64,000 bases of DNA, taken from contig CM066322.1 of assembly GCA_033807775.1 (NCBI GenBank), positions 16,543,001-16,607,000 on the forward strand, given 5' to 3'. The translations under genes were made by a program, and so were the position numbers. This stretch comes from Saussurea involucrata. Taxonomy: Eukaryota > Streptophyta > Magnoliopsida > Asterales > Asteraceae. The notes beneath the pieces are model-generated. The model was given only the letters and a program-made list of their open reading frames with translations. It did not search any database and had not been told where the DNA came from. Below are positions 58,660-64,000 of this stretch, one piece after another; the first letter of the stretch is position 1, and each line of letters starts with the position of its first letter.

Positions 58660-61058
58660 TCACATGTTTCGCCTGCGTTTCTGAACATCCCACATGTTGA
58701 GAAGATAAGAAACCCCCTCCTGCAAACTCGCTTTCCTCCCTTCCGTGAAGTTCCACAGCTCTGTTGTGATGTATCTTCCACTTGGATTGTAGTCGTTAAT
58801 CTCTGTCAAAGCAGTTGTCACAGCTTTATATACGTCTTCACCCAGGTCTCGTTTTAGCCCTTTCAGTTTTTCATCGTTTTCGTCGATGATTTCCTGCTCC
58901 AATAATATCAAACTTTTAGAGGTTTGGAACGTAACTTATTGTCCACATATTTGGTAAAAACGCACCTGTGATTTCCCGTTAACAGTGATGATTTTGAAAG
59001 GATGCCAACTGGGATCTCTGAGATACTCTTCCCACAATGAGCAGAGTTCTGAAGCCCTATCTTCTGCATCCATGTCTCCATATTTCCTTTTCATGACATC
59101 ATGGAAAGGTTTATTCTCAAGCTCTCCCATCCTCTTCACACCAATATGTGAAGTTTTCGACAGTTCCTTCAAGCCCTACACAGAAAAGTATATTAAGTTT
59201 TTCAACCACCAGATAAGATTGACCAATCATGGAGCAAGCAATTTTATAATATTTATTTTTACCTCGATTAATTCTTTGCGAGCATCCTGCAGCTCATCGT
59301 TGCTTTTGCGTTCCTGAACAACGAGAGTTTGATTCAAGCTTTCCAAATCATCAAGCTCTTCCTCCCTTTCCCTTAAGTTCTTGTGTATATCCTCCACCTT
59401 TTTCAGGACCTCCATATCATCATCTCCAATGTGCTTCATAACATTTAATTGCCCTTTTAAACGTTCTATCTCAAGCTCCACTGCTTGCTTTAAATCCAGT
59501 TGTTTCTCGAGCATAATAATTTTCTTGTGGAGTTCCTCTTTCTCCCTCTGAAAGTTTATAATCACACACCCACAACACATGATCGCAACAATGAAATATC
59601 GTTAGCAAAATTTAACTTCTCCAAAAAGATAAAAACAAACCTTCTGCTCTTCACCAAGTTTCATCACACTTTCATCAGCTTTCCTTTGTTCATCAGACGC
59701 CATCTGAAGCAGACTATTTTTCATCGTATTCTGCCACAAAAGGTGAAAAACCCTAAGCTGATCATTTACATATTTAACGAAAGATTCTGGTGCAAGTATT
59801 CATCATTATCATCCCTTAATTATAGATAAGAAAAAACATAAAAAAGATAACCAGGAATGAATTGTCACACCTCTTCGATCTCTTCAGCCAGTTTTTTTCT
59901 TTCGTTTTCATTCACCACTTCACGTTTCTCCAGTTCATGGCCCCGAAGCTCAAGTTCTCTCTTTTGGTTTTCCAGCTGCAGTTTAATCTTTTCATGATCA
60001 TTGAAGATCCTTTGGAAATGTTCTCGTGCACTAACCTGGATCTTCTTTATCTCTGATGAATAGAAGCAAGTTAGTAAATAATGGTGTATATATATATACA
60101 TCAGCAAACGAATAACAAAACTCAAAGAAAATCAAGAACCTTCGTTATAAGACTGATGAAGCACATCTTTTTCCGAAATTAGCTTGCTGAGTGAATTTTC
60201 AGTCTCAACAAATTTGTTCTCCATCTCTTCCAAGTGTCTCTTCTTCACCTCGATTACATTAGTCAAATTCGACACAAGTGTATTAGCCTTTCGATCTTCT
60301 TCCGCCATGATATCCGAAACAGTCCGAAGATCTCCAATCTTGCGGAGATGCTCTCCAATAATGTTATTAGCTTTATAATCATCAGCTCGAGCAACCCAAC
60401 CATAAATAGCATCCTTAGGTTCATTATTAACCTTCCAGTCCTTTTTACCATGATGATCGGCCTCATAAGCCTTCTCAAACGACATAGCATTATTAAACCC
60501 AGCCCAACCTTTATTAAATTCAACAACAGCGCAGCCAGAATGACCACGAAAATTCCATAAAGGATGCACCCTCGTGGGGTTGAACCCTCTCGAGGTTAAA
60601 TAGTCCCTCATGTTTGAGCCACTTTTTCCAACATAGCGGCCGTCTTTCAATTCGGTTGGGAGGTTAACAACGATTCCTTTCCATGGCCATACAAACATCT
60701 CGTCACCATCATGGTCTGCAAGGCGATCAACCTCATCTTTAGGTTTTGATGGACCAGAGGCTTCGGATATATCTTTCTCAAGAAACTTAACTAGTGCAAG
60801 ATGATTTGCTTTATCTCTCGCGTTTCTCTTTTGTGAATCACTTTTTCCCACCATCGTAGCGTGCTGAAGGAGATCCTTGTACTGATAATCGCGCTTTTTC
60901 TTGTTACGACAGTATGGACAAGTGAAAGTTTCGTCAGATAACTTGACCCGATGCTTTCCACTTTTTAGCTCCTCGTAAGATTTATCCACAAATTCCTCTA
61001 CTTCAGAATCACTTCCATCGGTGTCTCCTCCAGAGCTTTGATCCATATAATCCTCCAT
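58660..61058 (-). CDS. FDM1: XS/XH-domain protein of RNA-directed DNA methylation (FDM1-like)
   Basis: Six coding exons: 61058-60140, 60052-59871, 59730-59641, 59547-59263, 59175-58966 and 58893-58660. All introns are GT/AG and phases agree, giving 639 residues, close to the Arabidopsis FDM/IDN2 length. The order is an acidic N-terminus; a zf-XS finger (about 45-88, CPYC and LLQHA); the XS domain (about 122-235, VWPWKGIVVNLP, FNPTRVHPLWN, GHSGCAVVEFNKGW, YGWVARADDY); a long coiled coil (about 250-495); and the XH domain (about 502-637, IGVKRMGELENKPF, YNPSGRYITTELWNF). In this family XS binds double-stranded RNA, the coiled coil and XH mediate IDN2-FDM complexes, and the complex acts in the nucleus late in siRNA-directed DNA methylation. 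Nothing is broken. Resemblance to FDM1 is from memory; paralogues FDM2-5 or IDN2 cannot be excluded. Confidence 0.95.
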
Positions 61059-61087
61059 TCTTGTTCAGCAAAAAAGGCTATCAACAA

Positions 61088-61946
61088 CTGAAAAAAAAAT
61101 ATGAAAAGATGGTCATATATATATATATATCAAGATTTGTTTCTTTCCGAAAGAATGATACAACCAGGGTGTATTCTTTTGTTGTTTTGTTCCCTGTAAT
61201 AACCAGACATAGGAATTGTATCTCATTCCCTTTTGTTGGGGAGTAGGGTTTGTTGCCCAAGTTGTATTTGATCTGCTTGGGTATCACGAAATCAACTCGA
61301 GGAAAATCTCAAAATCTGTGTCTTCATTTTGGCAGATATCGTTACCCCGCAAAGGGGCACCCCCTTACCTAGCCATAAGGCGCCATCTAGGTGATCCCAA
61401 AAATTCTAATTAGCTTACACGATATCCTCTTGTGAATCCAATTACACAAAATAGACCAATGATTTCACTAAAATCATCATCACCTTTCACTCCTCCCAAA
61501 CACGCTTTTTCTGTTAATATCTATTCTTCTTCACAAGCCGGAATGCAAGTCCTTTGTGGTCATACCCTCCCTATTTCTCGTAGAAAATCGTAAAATCCTC
61601 TCACCATCCCAAAATACAAGCATCATTTTTACGATTACTGGAGGAAAAAAAATTGTATAATCATAAAAAAGGTTACTTTCTTAAGAGTGGATAGAACCCT
61701 TAGGAAAACAAAAGAAAAACCCTAATTTGTAGAATCCAATTGCAAACCTTACTCGACAATTCAATTTCGAGTATCATTAAAAATCATAAATAAAGAAAAC
61801 GATAAATGCATTTCATAAACTACATATAATGCAAATAAAAAATTGAGACAATAGCTAATTGCTTGGAAACATAAGGGCTAGTGTACGAACCTGCGGTATG
61901 TTGGTGTGTGCAAAAAGAACGAGAGAGAGATGGAGAAAGCACGTAC
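61088..61946 (-). other. Probable intron in the FDM1 5' untranslated region
   Basis: The minus strand reads TTTTTTTTTCAG just before 61087, a strong acceptor 29 bases upstream of the start codon. A strong donor CCAG/GTACGTGC lies at 61947/61946, and a weaker one CGCAG/GTTCGTAC at 61891/61890. The leader exon would then begin between about 61950 and 62100. This is inferred from splice signals only. Confidence 0.45.
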
Positions 61947-62282
61947 CTGGAATTAAGCATACAAATTGGGGACTGTATTATAAATAAAGATGATCGAAAG
62001 ATAGGAAGATAAAATTAGGGTTTGGAGTTTGATGAAGGAGAAGACGGAGCAGAGTGAAGAAGAGGGGATTCTGACTTGGGTTGACGAGAAACGCAAAATA
62101 GCATGAGATGGAAAGATACCAGAAAAAAGTGAAACCCAAAGTAAAGTGCTTTTGGCGTATATTGTATTTCTAGTCCCGAGATTGACTATATATTATTATT
62201 CACTCATTATTATTATTTTTTAAATAATTTATTCACTCAATATTTAAAACCATAAATAATGCATTCGTACATTTTGCTTTAA

Positions 62283-63548
62283 GAGTAAACTACAATTTTC
62301 ATCCTTGAGGTTTATCACTAAATAGGAAAATGGTCCCTAAACTTCAATAAGTCTAAAAAACATCCCTGACGTTATTGGTTTTGCTTTGAAAGTGGTCCCT
62401 GGTCACTAACTCTGTTAAATAACTCAGTTAAGTGAGGGGTACTTTCGTCTTTTTACCCATTTTTTGTCATTTTCTTGTCTCTCTCTCTCCTAAAACTCTT
62501 TCTTCCCCATGTTTGAGAATGTTTTGATAGATTATTCTTCTTCAGATCGATTTCAATGTGTACTCAGATCAGATTGCAACAATTTGATTAGATAAACATC
62601 AACACATCAACAATTTTTGATTTTCTGGATTTCTACAGGTTATGTTCTTTGAAAGTTCATTGTGATAAATTGATAATCAATTTGATGTGTTTAGTGGTTT
62701 TTGTTCAAGATTAATGTCACATATCTGTTCGTCTTGAATTTTCGATTATTTATCAATTTTCAGAATCGAAAATGAAGCATAAAACGGTGAGATAGGTTGT
62801 TGAAAATCGAATTCGTCGGAAAATCGAATTCGCCGGAAAGCTCGCCGGAATCTGGAAAAGTTTTCCGGAGTTCTTATTTTTTGAACTTTTCGCATCAGTC
62901 TTCTAAAAAGGTGAAGAGGTTCTTGAGCGGTGACGATTCAGAGGCGTTGCTGTGGTGAAGAGGTGAAGAGGTTCTTGAGCGATGACGATTCAGAGGCGTT
63001 GTTGTGGTGGTGGCGTGAAAATCGCGAGAGAAGAGAGAGAGAGAGAGGTAGCGATCTGAGTGAAGGTGGTGGTGGTGATTCTGCCGCCGGCGACTTCTTG
63101 CTGCCGGAAATGGCAGTGGTTGTTTGCTGTGAGAAATCGAAGGGGCAAAGGGGAAGAAAACGAGAGGGAGAGAGATGGAGATCGATGGCATGTGGTGTCC
63201 GCGGTAGACGATGGTGGTTGTTGTCGGTGGCGAGAAGGTGCAGGTCAATGTGGTCGCCGGCAGTGTGGTTGATGGCGATGGTGGTTGTGTAGGGTGCAGG
63301 TGGGAGATGGTGAAGTCGTGGGGAAGAAGATGAAGTTGGGAAGAAGAGAGATTGGGGAAAAAGACAAAAAAAGGGTAAAAAGACGAAAGTACCCCTCACT
63401 TAACTGAGTTATTTAACGGAGTTAGTGACCAGGGACCATTTTCATAGCAAAACCCATAACGTCAGGGATGATTTTTAGACTTATTGAAGTTTAGGGACCA
63501 TTTTCGTATTTAGTGATAAACCTCAGGGACGAAAATTGTAGTTTACTC
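62283..63548. mobile_element. Mutator-like element, 1266 bp
   Basis: Inverted ends GAGTAAACTACAATTTTC extend about 177 bp (62283-62459 and 63372-63548), with motifs GTGGTCCCTGGTCACTAAC and AGTACCCCTCACTTAACTG on the two sides. A perfect 9-bp duplication TTGCTTTAA lies at 62274-62282 and 63549-63557. The interior contains two tandem copies of a roughly 50-bp GGTGAAGAGGTTCTTGAGCG unit (about 62911-63005) and purine-rich GC-rich sequence with chance open frames. No transposase. Confidence 0.9.
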
Positions 63549-63578
63549 TTGCTTTAATTACTTTTATTATTTCTTTTA

Positions 63579-64000
63579 GAGTAAACGACAATTTTGGTCC
63601 CTGGTGTATACCAAAATCACCGAAAGTGGTCCCTAAACTTCAAAAACGACATTTTTCGTCTCTGGTCTCCTTATTTTGCTCTGAAAGTGGTCCAAAGCTC
63701 TAACGCCGTCTAACAAATGGCCGTTTAAGGCCTCATGTGCTTCTCACGTGATGGGCAATTTGGTCATTTCACTATTTCCCTCTCATTTAAACCAACGACT
63801 TTACTTTCTTCTTTGGTCTTCTTCTTCGTTTTCCTTCGATTTCTTTCTGCCTTTCTCTCCTCCACAGTATCGACAATGGTGGTTTGTGATTGTGGTGTAC
63901 CAGCGATGATAAAGACTTCATGGACAACTAAAAACCCTGGCCGTAGGTTTTATGGGTGCGCAAGGAAGTCTGCCAAATGCGATTTCTTTGCTTGGTACGA
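63579..64000 (+). mobile_element. Third GAGTAAA-type Mutator-like element, cut by the window end
   Basis: It starts GAGTAAACGACAATTTTGG, followed by GGTCCCTGGTG...GTGGTCCCTAAAC, the same terminal style as 62283 and 43688. The nine bases before it are TTTCTTTTA, the expected left duplication. The right end is outside the window. It carries the start of a GRF gene. Confidence 0.65.
63876..64000 (+). CDS. GRF-type zinc finger protein, 5' part only
   Basis: An ATG at 63876 opens a frame of 41 visible codons running off the window: VVCDCGVPAMIKTSWT, then NPGRRFYGCAR and CDFFAWY. These carry the conserved features of the GRF zinc finger (CDCG, TSWT, NPGRRF and the second cysteine pair). It is related to the pseudogene at 44131 but, unlike it, has no intron after the GCAR segment in the visible part and no lesion. 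It lies 297 bases inside the Mutator-like terminus, so it is probably element cargo. Function is not known. Confidence 0.75.
   Translation, partial: MVVCDCGVPAMIKTSWTTKNPGRRFYGCARKSAKCDFFAWY

Overview
This is nuclear DNA of a flowering plant, probably a eudicot. The evidence is a three-exon alpha-expansin gene, a six-exon XS/XH-domain gene of the RNA-directed DNA methylation pathway, and a dense layered set of plant-type transposons: Gypsy and Copia LTR elements primed by initiator Met-tRNA, Mutator-like elements with 9-bp target duplications, a CTAGT-ending Helitron, a Stowaway-like MITE and tRNA-derived SINEs. The exact family cannot be fixed from sequence alone. Only two intact host genes are visible: the expansin (32110-33552, +) and the FDM1-like gene (58660-61058, -).

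Layout. 1-16124 is a nest of Gypsy elements. A chromodomain-bearing element (A, minus strand, 1280-16124) has its right LTR split by a gag-only Gypsy element (B, 7586-15198, duplication CGGAC). B's left LTR is in turn split by a solo Copia-type LTR (E, 7927-9147, duplication TATTC). The far left is a broken junction of another Gypsy interior and a truncated LTR. 16125-18317 is gene-free. 18327-20788 is a fold-back Mutator-like element with a 70-bp TG...CA insertion inside. 20861-28430 is a MITE-like element sitting between (TA)n tracts. It has been expanded by a very young gag-only Copia-type element (21017-26069, duplication GTAAC, LTRs almost identical) and a solo LTR (26365-28100, duplication TGAAC). 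A 243-bp relative follows, then a Mutator-like element inside a Stowaway-like MITE (28851-30282).

The expansin gene follows, flanked on both sides by copies of another MITE. One of those copies is split by a full-length but decayed Gypsy element (35029-42344, duplication CATTT). 43688-46078 is a Mutator-like element carrying a broken GRF-zinc-finger/transmembrane gene with an 18-bp minisatellite. 46313-54655 is another decayed Gypsy chromovirus, followed by a SINE, a 2.3-kb Helitron and a second SINE. After the FDM1-like gene come two more Mutator-like elements. The second runs off the window and again begins a GRF-zinc-finger gene.

How parts relate. The two host genes are functionally unrelated to each other (cell-wall loosening; small-RNA-guided methylation). 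The transposons dominate. Several are gag-only elements that would need reverse transcriptase and integrase supplied in trans, and several are inverted-repeat elements that could give double-stranded RNA. No system that is clearly new to biology was proven. The strongest candidates are the paired gag-only retroelements, the GRF-gene-carrying Mutator-like family, the palindrome-filled (TA)n-associated MITEs, the 70-bp micro-LTR, and the recurrent CCGG/GGTATACC clusters in unrelated LTR families.
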